Source of the DNA: Panulirus ornatus
Taxonomy: Eukaryota > Arthropoda > Malacostraca > Decapoda > Palinuridae
Length of the DNA stretch: 64,000 nucleotides
Direction of reading: 5' to 3'
NCBI RefSeq assembly: GCF_036320965.1
Contig: NC_092289.1
Coordinates: 23,527,778-23,591,777, forward strand
Part shown: positions 1 to 11,319 of the stretch, in pieces
How positions within the stretch are numbered: the stretch's first letter is position 1
How the letters are laid out: the number at the start of each line of letters is the position of its first letter
Translations under genes and position numbers: made by a program
Notes under the pieces: model-generated
The model's input: the letters and a program-made list of their open reading frames with translations, nothing else
What the model was told of the DNA's origin: nothing
Database searches by the model: none

Positions 1-480
1 TTCCCTCAGCCAGTGAGACCTTCCTATGCAGGTGCGGACAAACATCATTCATCCAGTTACTTTCCCAAACATTTAATGCATAATGTTCTTCCACGAAGAG
101 TCTCAGAGGCATCATAATGTTGACGGAGGAAAAATAAATCATTTATGATATTCCTCGGCACATGGTGCAATCAGGGCTACCCAGATTTTGTAAACATTTC
201 ATCTAGTGACGTAAGTTGTTAAATAATTCATTCACTGCGGCCTAGTTTGTTTGTTTGTTGTTTCAAACACTTCCACTGTTATGTATGTACCTTCTAACTC
301 ATCAGTGAGGCTCGGTCCGCGCACCGTTTGTGCACCACCGCCCACGGCATGACGGGTCGTGTGCACAATAAACTGGTCGCTCTTGCGGCAAAACTTTAAA
401 AAAAACAATCAATCCATAATTTTCCTCGGACAGACCAAACCTCCACATCGGAGGCAGTATCAGATTCATGAAATTCTAAG
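1..480. other. No recognisable feature
   Basis: Mixed-composition unique-looking sequence; I see no exon, RNA gene or clear repeat. Confidence 0.5.
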
Positions 481-780
481 ATCATTCAGAAGTGTCGGCC
501 ACATCTGAGGAGATCACCAGCAAGGAGTTGATCCAACCTGCAATTGCACAGATTAGTCGATCCCGCCACAGTTGTTGGTATCGGCTGAGACACATGCAAT
601 AAGCAGGCGTGCCACTTGCAGACCCTCCTATGAGAGAGGAGGGGAGAGCGAGAGTCAAGGAGAGAGTCTGGAGGTGGTGAGAACCGGTGGCAGAAAAACA
701 AGCAGCACATCAGACATGTCCATCGATTAGTCATGACGCTCTGCCCACCCACGGCCTGCCATCCCCCCGCCCGGGGAGCC

Positions 781-783
<3 letters not shown>

Positions 784-828
<45 letters not shown>

Positions 829-830
829 CT
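784..830. repeat. (AC)n microsatellite
   Basis: About 20 AC units with one CG change near the end. Confidence 0.95.
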
Positions 831-1318
831 GGGAGGAACACGTCACCACCATCATCAAATCCTCCAGCAATCATCTCTAGATTCTTCGTAGACTCCCGAG
901 ACTCTTGCACTCCCTCCACATAAAACTCAAAAAACATTAACACAATTTTCGTTCTTCCCACACACAACCATGCCTCCCCAGCCTGGCCTTCCTCCCTCTC
1001 TACCACACACCGGGAACTACAAGAAAAGTTGCAGGAGAGGGCACACAAGCTCGTCCTTGGTCAATCTTACAAACCTATCATGGTGTGCTCAACACACTGG
1101 TCCTCGCTACTCTCCGACCATCACATGGACCTCATCCAACGGTTTAAGAAGCTGCTGCACCACCTCGCCACCGTTACCTTCTCCCCCTCCTGAGATCCTT
1201 TGCCCCAGTGTTGCCGTTCGGCACCGCAACCGCATCGAACCCATCCAAGCTCATGCAGACCACTACAAGAACAGCCACATCCCATCCAGTATAACAATTA
1301 AAGATAACATTTAATGTT
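800..1318 (+). mobile_element. LINE 3' fragment, family B copy 1
   Basis: Across frames the plus strand reads WEEHVTTIIKSSSNHL, then a decayed stretch, then SVAVRHRNRIEPIQAHADHY. The WEEHV...IIKSSS block resembles the region after the RT domain in non-LTR retrotransposons. The same block and the VAVRH...IEP end recur at 26.3 and 5.9 kb, which defines a family within this window. Stops and shifts show decay. The (AC)n at 784-830 interrupts its start. Confidence 0.55.
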
Positions 1319-1469
1319 GTTTAAAGACTTTTCCATATTCTCTCCCCTGGTTACTGCCCTAATGTCTTTAATAAATTCATTTTCTCTCTATATGCTATGT
1401 ATATTTACGGTTACAGGCCTTATTGTTAACTAATTTATAAACCATACTGATAACGTCGACAGTCGACAG

Positions 1470-1725
1470 TGGACAGTTCTTCGAAAGATGTAAGGATGGA
1501 ACAAAATGGAGGACATACGAAATATCAAGCAATAAACTTGTTGAAAAAGATGGAAATGTGCACTCTAATAGTACACGAGAGGTGGACGAATGGAATAAAC
1601 TGAAAGATGATAAGGTAAATGAAAACATCATACAGAAGCTTAAAAGGTTGTATGACAGTACAGAATGTCCACAAGACGGTACTTATGAAAATAAAACTGC
1701 CTCCCCGAACAACACAAATAATTAC
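1470..1725 (+). mobile_element. L2-like LINE 3' end
   Basis: The plus strand encodes NSTREVDEWNKLKDDKVNEN then IIQKLKRLYDSTE, the usual VVDEWN(K/N)L...SVNSFKNRLD end of L2-type ORFs. It then ends with CCCGAACAACACAAATAATT, close to the TACAAATAGGTAATTAC tail seen elsewhere in this window. Confidence 0.6.
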
Positions 1726-1729
1726 ATAG

Positions 1730-2690
1730 AAGTAACAAATAGGAAATTACACACACACACACAAAAAACTCTACGAGCAAACATCGACTACCACTGGCTT
1801 TATGTATATTCTCTACACCAGACGAACAATTTCGACAGTAGACACCAACTTGAGGCTACCCATCAACACTCCGTTCCTCTCATCCCCATACACCTTGTTC
1901 CTGGACGGCCATACATCAAGCAATCTCTTCCTGGTTATAACGCAGGTGAACCACACCCTGACAGTCACAGACGAACCACACCCGTTGTAGCTACAACCCT
2001 ACGGGGTTCAAGTGCCCAACTTGAGAGCTTGTGCAGTGAGCGGGGAGTAACGGGAGGCTGTGTAGTGGCAGGAATGTACTCTTCCCAATCCTGTCGTCTT
2101 CCAAGTGCCTTCAGATCTGCTTTGATCATATCTCAATGCACAGCACACAAGTTAGGGGGGCTGTACAGCAGCACCAAGACTGCAGAGTATTGCCAGCTGG
2201 TTACAACACTCCAGAGGTTAAAGGTCAACGAAGGATACGGAAGGGCAAGAAAGACTCGTGTGCGGTTGTCTCGCAACGCTGTCAAGACTCGAGGTATGAG
2301 CACAGCCGGCTCCACGTAAGTAACTAGCGAAACATGTACTATGGTGACGGACAAACACACCTGCAGGTGGTGACATGTACGGTGACGGCCATACACATCA
2401 GGTACATATACTCTTTGTCGATTTCTTTCACCTCTCCACCAACAACCTTAACTCACGATTACATTTCAAGGGAGGGATCTGTACGTATCCACCTACCAGT
2501 CAACACATTTGGAAGACTTTCAACCTTCAAACTTTGGCGTCATCTGGGTTAAGAGCAGTCTCCTAACTAACGTTATTTCTGTAAGCTTCACCTCCTCCAC
2601 TCCTAACTTTACTAACTTTTATATCTTTTTTCCGACCACATAAATGGTGGCGGGAGGCTGTCATATCCCCTCAAGTTGATATCCTCTGTT
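1730..2690. other. No confident feature
   Basis: Open frames are present, but none shows family motifs or splice signals that I trust. Confidence 0.45.
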
Positions 2691-2699
2691 CAGGAGACC

Positions 2700-4570
2700 A
2701 AGGTACACCACAGGGAGGGTTGGATATCCTCCCATACTGATGGCCGGGGTGTTGAAGTCTTTGCACTTTCCATGCTTAATGATCAGCAGCAATTGATCAA
2801 CTATCTCAACACGCTCTACGCTGTCACGACCACTATCCTGAAACACTCCATTCTTTTCCACCTCTGATCCTTCGCTCCATCACTATACAGTTTTACTTCC
2901 AATATGGTTCATGTGACAATACTCTTGTGAGCTCCTCTTTAATCATCGTAACCCCTCCTCCGGCTACCCCATACAGATGCCAATACTGGAACTTTAATAA
3001 AGCTGACAGAACAAACTTCTGAAAATCATTCTTATATTTTCCATCCAGAGATTACTGCGTCTCCTCGGGCAATGCTTCTGTCTCCGCTGAACGTGCAGCA
3101 AAGATCACTTTTGCGAGGATGGAGGTGCATGTCCTTCGTCCAATACATGGCTCATCCATTCATGTGTTAAGGTCATTAAGGTAAGACTCCTCTGAAACTG
3201 GAAAACTCGCCTTCAGCTTTCACCGCCGCCCGAAATCACTGTAAACGGCTCATTATCAAAGCAAAGCTTTCCTTTATCTAAAGTAACACCCTTTCATCCA
3301 CTTCCAGTGATAGATCTTCCTACTTTGACCAAAACTGACTTCGTTTTTTCAAATAACTCACTGTTCTCTCATTTCCTCTAATTCCACCTTAGATGACTCT
3401 ATAACTCTCAGGCTAATGCTCATGCCGTTCCTCCCTAAAATCTCTTGGCATAGTCTAAACGGCACTTCTGTCTCAATGGACATAAACATGGTGTATAGCT
3501 TGTATCATGAACGACTGTGCTAATGAACAACAGCATCAGTGCTTGTTCGTCTTGTTTCGCGTCTCCTAAAAGCCAAACCTTTCATGCTTTGGGTTAACAA
3601 ACTCGTAAAGCTTACTGCCCTACTGCTCAGAACTCAGACATCGGTAAATATCACCTGAATTCCCATTTCCATAAGCACCCTTGGCCTCCCAGTCTTCTCC
3701 CAATCAGTATGGCTTCCGCAAAGTGAGATTCACTGGTGATATCCTCTGCTGTATTACCAATGTCTAGTCATCTCTGTGAGACTCTAGGGAAATCCTAAGT
3801 TGTTGACGAGATATCTCGAGCTCTTCCAGCATGGTGGGGGTATCGAGGCCTGATTTCCAAGGTCTCTTCTTTAGGCTTTCGCTCCTCACTGTTCTCATAT
3901 CTTGCTTCCTCTTCGGCTAGCGTATATCCATAACTGATGACGGAAGATCCTCTCTTTTTTCCCCTATTATCAGCGGTGTCCCTCAAGGTTCCGTCCTGTC
4001 TTCTTCACTCTTTTATCAACGATTTTCTACCTCCTTCAAGTATCCTGATGCACTCGTACATTCATATCGTACGTTCATATCTGAACACCTCATTACCCTG
4101 TGCTCCATCTCCATCTCGTCTCATTTACCTAGAGATTCAGATTGGAGAGGACTTCCCGGTGGAGCCAATGTAACCTAAGCTTAACGCCTCTACGTAAATC
4201 CTAGTTCCATTCCATTCTAGAACCCCTTCATAGCTTCCTATCTCCCTCGACAACTCCGTAATTCCAGCACTCACCACAAGAAACATACTTGGCACCTTCG
4301 TTAAAAGTTAATCCGTCTCGGTCGTCCGTTAATACATAAACAGCTAAGCCTGTTTCCGTGATCTCGAGGGATCTGCTCTTTAAAAAGCTGCTGCTGAAGT
4401 ACTGCCGACGAGCTTGTACCTCTATATACTTTTATGAGAGAGTGAAGTCTAAAGTGATCCAGTTTAACAACCCTCCTGATCTGTCTTTGATCCCATCTTC
4501 CCTTACCCTAAGCCACAGTACTAGTTTTCTTAACCTCTCCTACACACATCACGGTTGCTGCTGCTGATTC
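2700..4570 (+). mobile_element. Degraded Jockey-like LINE (endonuclease end through RT)
   Basis: The plus strand carries a heavily mutated Jockey-type LINE, readable only by hopping frames. In order I see a possible endonuclease tail (VFALSMLNDQQQLINYLNT, about 2755), a linker (NFNKADR...FPSRDYCVSSGNASV, about 2990-3080), the RT entry block (QYGFRKVRFTGDIL, about 3705), a decayed palm region, the diagnostic SGVPQGSVLSSSLF (about 3973-4010), and the C-terminal ERVKSKVIQFNN...LTLSHS (about 4440-4510). The YADD catalytic region is not intact. Many stops and frameshifts mark an old, inactive copy. Family assignment rests on these motifs and their order. Confidence 0.78.
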
Positions 4571-4708
4571 CAGGAACCGGTTGATTGAGTGCCCCAGCCA
4601 TTACCTAGACCACATAACACTGGGCAGGCCACGCCCTCACGGCATGACAGTACAGATAACGGCAACTCAAACCGTTGCGACGTTTGTTTCTTTATCTACA
4701 CTGCAAAG

Positions 4709-5003
4709 TGTCTTTATCTCCCTATGTCTTCATCTCCCGATGTCTTCATCTCCCTATGGTCTTCATCTCCCTATGTCTTTATCTCCCTATGTCTTTATCT
4801 CCCTATGTCTTTATCTCCCTAAGTCTTTATCCCCCTAAGTCTTTATCTCCCTAAGTCTTTATCTCCCTATGTCTTTATCTCCCTAAGTCTTTATCTCCCT
4901 ATGTCTTTATCTCCCTATGTCTTTATCTCCCTATGTCTTTATCTCCCTATGTCTTTATCTCCCTATGTCTTTATCTCCCTATGTCTTTATCTCCCTATGT
5001 ATG
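4709..5003. repeat. 16-bp minisatellite (about 18 units)
   Basis: Tandem units of about 16 bp with core CTCCCTATGTCTTTAT, some carrying CTAAG, CATC or CCC variants. It lies about 130 bases from the 5.1 kb exon, in the intron after its donor (minus-strand gene). Open frames here are repeat artefacts. Confidence 0.9.
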
Positions 5004-5138
5004 TCTTTCCTAACATTCACATGGGGAGCATCATCCTGAGGCCAGACAGGAATACGTTATCAAGAGATATTAAAGACTCGAGCACGGACACCTCCATCAA
5101 CCTGGCCAGCGAGCCCCACCGCACCTGTCTGTACTCAC

Positions 5139-5399
5139 CTCTGGCTAGCCACTTGATGGAGGAGCCGTTGGCGGTGGGTTGGTAGGTCCAGTAGGAGAAG
5201 CAGGGGTAGAAGTCGGTGCACGTGGAGGTTGGTCGGCCATTGTTGTCGTACACGAAGACGTTCGCGTCGCTTCCCGCCCCCGTCACCGTGGGCACCGTGG
5301 GCCGCTGCACCTCATCCCCGGTATAGTAAACGCACGAAGACCTCTCCTTGCTACCGTCCCCCTCGCCGCTGCCGCTGCTGCTGCTGCCGATCACACCAC
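5139..5399 (-). CDS. Internal phase 1-1 exon, extracellular-type, family not recognised
   Basis: On the minus strand a branch-point-like TACTGAC, a pyrimidine-rich stretch and CAG precede 5399, and a consensus donor GTGAGT follows 5139. The 261-base exon is open in one frame and phase 1 at both ends. It encodes about 87 residues: a Gly/Ser/Glu-rich linker (GVIGSSSSGSGEGDG), then a part with three cysteines (SSCVYY, STCTDF, YPCFSY), many aromatics and one N-x-S glycosylation site (NGS), ending in IKWLAR. Cysteines, the possible glycan site and the low-complexity linker fit an extracellular protein. Its phase matches the signal-peptide exon at 53.5 kb, about 48 kb upstream on the same strand, so both may belong to one gene. 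I do not recognise the domain. The 3' continuation is not apparent in the first 5 kb, which are repeats, and probably lies outside the window. Confidence 0.68.
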
Positions 5400-5405
5400 C
5401 TGTGG

Positions 5406-5431
5406 GAGGCAACCACACAGTCTGGTCAGTA

Positions 5432-5434
<3 letters not shown>
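5406..5434 (-). promoter_or_regulatory. Branch point and polypyrimidine region of the 5.1 kb exon
   Basis: On the minus strand TACTACTGACC, with a branch A about 26 bases from the exon, is followed by TTGCCTCCCACAG. Immediately upstream lies the long (GA)n array at 5435-5507, so the branch site is squeezed between a microsatellite and the exon. Confidence 0.5.

Positions 5435-5507
<73 letters not shown>
5435..5507. repeat. (CT)n microsatellite
   Basis: About 36 uninterrupted CT units, ending about 35 bases from the 5.1 kb exon acceptor; on the transcribed minus strand it is (GA)n. Confidence 0.97.
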
Positions 5508-5513
<6 letters not shown>

Positions 5514-5718
5514 TTCCTTAACCCCTTCAGTACGAAGGTCTACCCACTGAGCACAGAGGTACGACCCATGGCTCGTGACGTGACAGTTTTGGGTCAAGCC
5601 AAAGGTCAGGCCATCGTGCCTAAGGGTCGTATCATCGTGTTAAAGGTCGTTTCGTCATGCTCGAGGTACATACCATATTGTCCTTAGGGTTAAGGAGTAC
5701 AGAGTACAGCAGTAGTAC

Positions 5719-5721
5719 ATC

Positions 5722-5771
<50 letters not shown>

Positions 5772-5783
5772 TAATAATAATAA
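5719..5783. repeat. (AAT)n microsatellite
   Basis: About 20 AAT units with one GAT change. Confidence 0.95.
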
Positions 5784-5861
5784 AGACCGACGGTGTACCA
5801 AATGAAACGCAACAATAGGCTGAAAATATTGAGACAATACACACATTACAGGGAGCCCTAG

Positions 5862-6145
5862 CAAGGGGAAGGGTAGTCAAACATCTACACAAAGACCACA
5901 CGTTTCCGAAAGTGTTCACAGTGGTTGGGACGGAGCTGTTCTTACAGCGGCTGCACGAGCTAGAACGGGCTCGATGCTGCTGTGGTGTCGCACTGCAACT
6001 CGGGGGACGAGGGATCTCTGGCGGAAGGTAACGATGGCGGGAATGGTGCATAAGCTTTTTCCCGAAGTGTAGCACGAGATCCGCGAGACGGGTGAAGAGT
6101 TATAAGGACCAGTGTCCTTAGTGCTTGTTAGATGGTGGTGCATGA
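5862..6145 (-). mobile_element. LINE 3' fragment, family B copy 2
   Basis: The minus strand reads VLHFGKKLMHHSRHRYLPPE in one frame and SLVPRVAVRHHSSIEPVLAR in another. Both match copy 1 (VAVRHRNRIEP) and copy 3 (FGKKLLHHTHHRQLL). The element ends near the (AAT)n array at 5719-5783. Confidence 0.5.
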
Positions 6146-6149
6146 GAGA

Positions 6150-7440
6150 CAGAGAATGATCTTGGATGATCTTTTTTTTTTTTCTTCTTTTGCACCTTCT
6201 CCGTTACGTGGTGGACACGGAGGACGACCAGCCGAGGAAGGAGTAGGTGAGTCTGGGATGAATGAGAGGAGTCTACATGTTCCTGAGTTCAGGCACAGGG
6301 AGGGTAAGTAGCTTCAGGACATGGCTACACAAACACACACCATGAACTCCAGGTCACAGCCGCTCTTGTTGATATACTCTGTAGTTGTATCTTATAATTG
6401 TAAACAACAACACGGGCACTTGCACTGTTAGAAGGGCAGCTCTCATCAACCAGTCAGCTACACCAACACCCAAGCTTAGTTTTCACAACTCTTGGTTACC
6501 TCAATGTGTACTTACTTAACCTCACCTTAGCTTTCACGTTACATAGAGAATTGACCATCAGCTCTTATCCCACAATCTATTAACCTTAAGCAATTCCTCG
6601 TCAACATAAACGTGTCAGAACAACGAAATGAACATTTTTTTCTCTGGGATGTATTACGGACGCGAGTCGCTCATCTATCGTATCAGACTCACAAGCCCCT
6701 AGAATATACTGGCCAATTCCTGCTTCAGACTAACTTCAAAAGTTAGACGTGATAATCATACATGTGTGTCTCAGAAGATGGGTAAGTAAAGGATTGGACT
6801 GGAGAGAGAGAGAAAGGTATAAAGAACGAGACCTAAGAGTTAGTATGTAATATGAGAGCCAGTCACATCTGTTTTAAGGAACATGTGTCACTACCGAGTG
6901 TGGACAGGTGTACCGGCGTCCATGTGGGGTGCAGGAGCCCCTGGATGACCTGCGGTGTATAAAAGAGTCAACATGAACCGCAGTTCGTGACGACGAACCC
7001 GTGTGATAGATACACACACCCTGTGCTCCACTCCCACCGCAACACCTGCCTTCTTGGTAATTCACGTGTGCCAGCCGGGAACTCTGTCAAAATTATCTCT
7101 CGATATTTGGGTGACGTGACTCATTCTGGTCCCAGACGCCATACCTCTGGACTGGTGTTACCGGATTCCACCTGCTTGAGGCCACACCGCGAGAGAAAGC
7201 TCACTTTGGCGAGGTCTGTGCCATCGGCAGTACATAGTCTCGTTGAGGAACCCCTTCGATCCAAAGAAGTCCATCGTTTCCCTCCTACCGGAAGCAGCGC
7301 CTGTCGTGTCACACAGGCCACCATAAAAATCAACTAAAACAAGGAAGTCTCGTGTGTGGACAAACCCATACCAATAACTATGAAGCCATGTTTATATATG
7401 TACCGTAGAAATTCACCTAAATCATTAAAACTCATGACCA
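6150..7440. other. No confident feature
   Basis: Unique-looking intronic-type sequence. Open frames of up to about 115 codons near 7.0-7.3 kb show no recognisable motif. Confidence 0.45.
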
Positions 7441-7443
7441 CAT

Positions 7444-7445
<2 letters not shown>

Positions 7446-7493
<48 letters not shown>
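7446..7493. repeat. (AT)n microsatellite
   Basis: About 24 AT units. Confidence 0.96.
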
Positions 7494-7495
<2 letters not shown>

Positions 7496-7565
7496 CAGTA
7501 GGTCAGAGTGATGCGCGTGATCTAGTATTTGTTGACAATAAGGAAAAATGAAACATGAAAGTACT
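7494..7565 (+). mobile_element. Dispersed repeat, second copy (TTGCAGTAGGTCAG)
   Basis: After the (AT)n array at 7446-7493 the block GTAGGTCAGAGTGATGCGCG, TGATCTAGTA and CAATAAGGAAAAATGAAAC matches the 57.35 kb repeat at most positions. It decays after about 70 bases. Confidence 0.45.
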
Positions 7566-7944
7566 GTAGACACAGCCAAGAGACACAAACGACACAGCAG
7601 ACATAAAATAATGAGAGACACATGATAAGGCCGGGACACAGGCTACAACTGAGACACATGATAAAGCTGAGGCACATGATGCATGTGAGACACACATGAC
7701 AAGCTATGGGACTGAGTTGGAAGCACAGATGATAAATTAGTGAGAAACACAGACAACACAACAGTGAGGCACAGACGAGACATTAGTGATATAGGTGAGG
7801 CAAGAGGAGGAGGAGGAGGGAGAGTAAGGGCAGTAATATATGGTGAATGTGGCCTCTGACTTGATATAAATACAGAGGTTGGAACAAAGGCATGGAAAGG
7901 TTCCAACCTCCCCATGAGACAAGGTTTCCCCCCCTAAGCTGTTT
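7566..7944. other. Degenerate GAGACACA-rich sequence
   Basis: Loose recurrences of TGAGACACATGATAA suggest an old minisatellite at 7590-7780. Nothing coding. Confidence 0.4.
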
Positions 7945-8160
7945 GTGTGTCTTGGGGGAGGGCTGGGGTGCTTGGGTGGAGGGCAAGGGTGCTGGGGCGG
8001 AGGGCAGGGGGTGCTAAGGTTGAGGCCAGGGGGATGGGGTGTAGGGCAGGGGGTGCTCGGGTGGAAGCCACGGGGTGCTTGGGTGGAGGGCAGAGGTAGT
8101 GGGAATGAGGCCAGGGGTGCTGGGGCGGAGGTGAAGACGAGGGGCCGGCCTGGGGGGCTG
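7945..8160 (+). repeat. G-rich minisatellite with quadruplex potential
   Basis: Degenerate units of about 30 bp (GCTGGGGCGGAGGGCAGGGG type) are strongly G-rich on the plus strand. Runs of three to five G spaced by one to seven bases would suit G-quadruplexes. Confidence 0.7.
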
Positions 8161-8211
8161 CTTGCAGAGTGAGAACGGAAAGAGTGGCAAAAACGGGAGA
8201 AGAAAAGAAGC

Positions 8212-8262
8212 TGAGGAGGAGGAGGAGGAGGAGGAGGAGGAGGAGGAGGAGGAGGAGGAGGG
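8212..8262. repeat. (AGG)n microsatellite
   Basis: About 16 AGG units, next to the G-rich minisatellite. Confidence 0.95.
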
Positions 8263-8844
8263 AAGAACGGTTAATAATTGGTGGTGGCTGGTGGCGTTGT
8301 GACGGAGGTTGAGGGGTGGTGGTGGGCAGCTGTCACGGGTCCTGGGAGTGTGAGATGGTGCCGGAAATGCCAGGAAGCAGCACGGTGAACCCAACGCCTT
8401 CCCACCCCATCCCACCTCCCGCCTCCAACATCTACTGCCACCCCTCACACTAACCCCCTCCGCATTGACCCAACCCCCAACACACACATCCCCTGCACCA
8501 TTACACAATCCACCCACTTCACATGACCTCACACCGCACGACTCACACCTGACACTACACTGCTACACCAGACCAGCCTCTCCCTGCCTCACAAGGCTTT
8601 GCACACTTCCAACCTTCTTCCCCGCCCGTGAAGCATCAGTCCTCTCCCACACCGTGAGCCAAGGACGGAGGAAAAATAAAAATCCCTATTTTAAGGAAGA
8701 CATCTTGAATCACAGTCACAGAAAATGGTAATGACATCAAGGGGTGATCGGAGACCTGCCACCGCCAAAGAATCATCAGCATATAACAGTTTCAAGAAAA
8801 CCAACTGATCCTCCACCTTACCTGTGCTGTGCCCGAGGAGAAGG
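8263..8844. other. No confident feature
   Basis: A strand-asymmetric stretch, G-rich then C-rich (8390-8560), without motif. Confidence 0.4.
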
Positions 8845-9065
8845 TTGACCTGTACTGACCCCCAGACACAGGCTGACCTGCACTGACCCCCAATCATGGG
8901 CTGACCTGTACTGACCCCCAAGCAAGACAGGTCAGCAGATATAACTAGTCAACAAATAAGATAGGTCACTAGGTAGGGCAGCTCACTAAGCAACCGTGCC
9001 AGACAGATCAACAGGTACGACAGGTCACCAAGCAGACCACATGTCACAAGGTGTGGCAGATCACC
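8845..9065. repeat. Degenerate GACCTGTACTGACCCCCA minisatellite
   Basis: Three clear units of about 32 bp (CTGACCTGTACTGACCCCCA) run into looser units built on GACAGGTCA...CAAG. Confidence 0.6.
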
Positions 9066-9864
9066 ACGTAAAGCTAAGTACAGAGAAACAAACAGAATGA
9101 ATCGAAGGTGTGGAGGTTTTGAAACATCTATTGTCTAGATACACAAAGACAAAGCATTTCAGTAAGAGTACAGGTGAAGGGCACATATTCAGGGGTAGGC
9201 GGAGGCCAGCACAGAGGGTACAGTGGATACAGTACATGGTCATAGAAGGGTGACGGGGGTGGGGAGGTCTAGGATACATCGATACATGATGTACAGTTAC
9301 AGGATAGCGAGTGATGCTGATAGTAACACGGGTAATAATAACTGTGCAATACAAAGCAAGTTTGAAAAGTGTCATACATATACAGCTTGTTATCATTCAA
9401 ATTACGTTGTATACACAAACAAATTCCACATACACTGAGAAGTGTATGTGTAACAGGACAGTGTAGAGTGTTCAGTCGTTAACTCGTTAATATTGATATC
9501 AGTATGAGAGGTCAAAGATACATTACATGTTGGGCATACAGTTACAGAACATCCTGGCACTGCTCATGTTGTTAACATTCACAGTAATACAAAGAAGGTC
9601 AAGGTACATTACACACTGGACGTTGTAGTCAGAGACGTGCTTGTAGTGGGCATGATGACACAGGTATTCATATAGCTCATGGTATGGTGAATTATGGATA
9701 TAGTGTCAAAATGTCTTCAAGGATATTATTGTTAATAATGTATCACAAAGTTGTCCAATCAGTCGGCCTTAAGGTCTAAAATCATTGAATTTGGGACATT
9801 CGCTAACACAACGCCATAGTTTACGTTCATCAGTGAACATCTGAGAAGTAAATATAGCCTTGAT
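9066..9864. other. No confident feature
   Basis: Unique-looking; nothing recognised. Confidence 0.45.
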
Positions 9865-9955
9865 GAGAGAGGATCCGTTAGTACTCTTCATGGGTTCGAA
9901 TCCCTGCCTGCCAAACGTCGGCCAAATCTGGTGGAGGTAAATACACACAATCATT
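9865..9955 (+). mobile_element. tRNA-derived SINE-like fragment
   Basis: GGGTTCGAATCCC at 9892-9904 is a B-box and T-arm; the body after it (GCCTGCCAAACGTCGGCC) is followed by AAATACACACAATC. The A-box is not clear. Confidence 0.4.
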
Positions 9956-10516
9956 CACGGCCGTCAGGGCGGGGGAGGAGTACGGGGTGGAGGTCCACAC
10001 GTCAGCCTGTGTACACTACTGGACGGAGAGGGGATGGAGGGGACTTGTATCTATGTAATGGTGCCACCCCTGCTGACCCAGGGTCAAGCATGACAGTCAT
10101 GCTGACCCGCGGGGGGGAGGGAGGGGGTCTTGTTGACGTATCCGGTGATGGTGACCCAAGGCGTGCATGACGACCCTTCCCACTGGGCGTGAAGGGTTCA
10201 GCAGCAAATGTCGGGCCTGAGTGCCGTGGACCGCACCTGGGGAGGGGGAGGATGAGCCAGGACTTCCACGGAGGTGTGTGTGGTGGCTCCAGCTGGGTAC
10301 ACAGAGTACTGACCCCTCACTCCTACCACTACCACTGCACTCCACTCCCCCGAGGCCGCCCCCCGTCACACACGGACACACTCGCGTTACCCGGCAGGTG
10401 TGACGGATATAGGTATGACACTGGAGGCCTACATGACGCGTACCTCCTGTGGTGGCAGCCGCAGGCCCCGCCCCACCCTGGCTGCCGTCCATAATCAAGT
10501 TCTTTGTTGCCTGCCA
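9956..10516. other. GC-rich, no confident feature
   Basis: GC content is raised but frames lack recognisable motifs and splice context. Confidence 0.4.
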
Positions 10517-10543
10517 GGCTGGCTGGCTGGCTGGCTGGCTGGC
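10517..10543. repeat. (CTGG)n microsatellite
   Basis: Six to seven CTGG units. Confidence 0.93.
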
Positions 10544-10600
10544 TACCCGATATTACCATTGTATAAGCTGGCCCGTGCTGCCAGGATGCTTACCCCGGGG

Positions 10601-10601
10601 C

Positions 10602-10660
<59 letters not shown>
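10601..10660. repeat. (AC)n microsatellite
   Basis: About 29 AC units. Confidence 0.96.
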
Positions 10661-10949
10661 CAGTGCCAGGCGGAGCAACACGCATCACGACGGTACAATT
10701 GACCCTAATCACTCGTATCAAGCAAAACTCTCTATCGCCTACGACCTTCTCCCCACCGCCCTTCCCCCATGTCCACCTCCAGCCTGAAGCGTGCGTGACA
10801 ACCCTCAAATGGTGGGGGTGTACTGGTGCTTGCAGAAGGCACGGGAGAGAAGCGACTTGATGAACGGCGGTGGTCAAGCAAGAAAATAATGATGGGTTTT
10901 TCACAAGGTAACATTCTCATTACGACTTAAAAATGAAAAGAAATAATAT

Positions 10950-10950
10950 C

Positions 10951-10991
<41 letters not shown>
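10950..10991. repeat. (AC)n microsatellite
   Basis: About 20 AC units. Confidence 0.96.
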
Positions 10992-10992
<1 letters not shown>

Positions 10993-11094
10993 ACATGTAC
11001 CTCACGTGGCTCTCTGTCAAGTTAAAATTTTCCTGCGATGAGCACGATGCTACATCGCCGCCTAATGATAAAAAAAATCTCGTCACAGTAAGGA

Positions 11095-11170
11095 AGGTTC
11101 AGGAGCTACGTCCGGCCCACCACGGGTGCGCAGCTCCCTCACTAAACTGTACAAATAGGTAATTACTAGC
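11095..11170 (+). mobile_element. L2-like LINE tail fragment
   Basis: The end CTGTACAAATAGGTAATTAC matches the 3' tails of the L2-like copies. No coding part is recognisable. Confidence 0.35.
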
Positions 11171-11271
11171 GTCCGCTCACCACCGGTAGAACTGTGAACC
11201 TCCAGTAATGCGGCCAATCAACGACCAAAAACTAATACTTCTCGGTCGTGTGAGGCTGGTTATCGAACCTG

Positions 11272-11272
<1 letters not shown>

Positions 11273-11317
<45 letters not shown>
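11273..11317. repeat. (AC)n microsatellite
   Basis: About 22 AC units. Confidence 0.96.
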
Positions 11318-11319
<2 letters not shown>

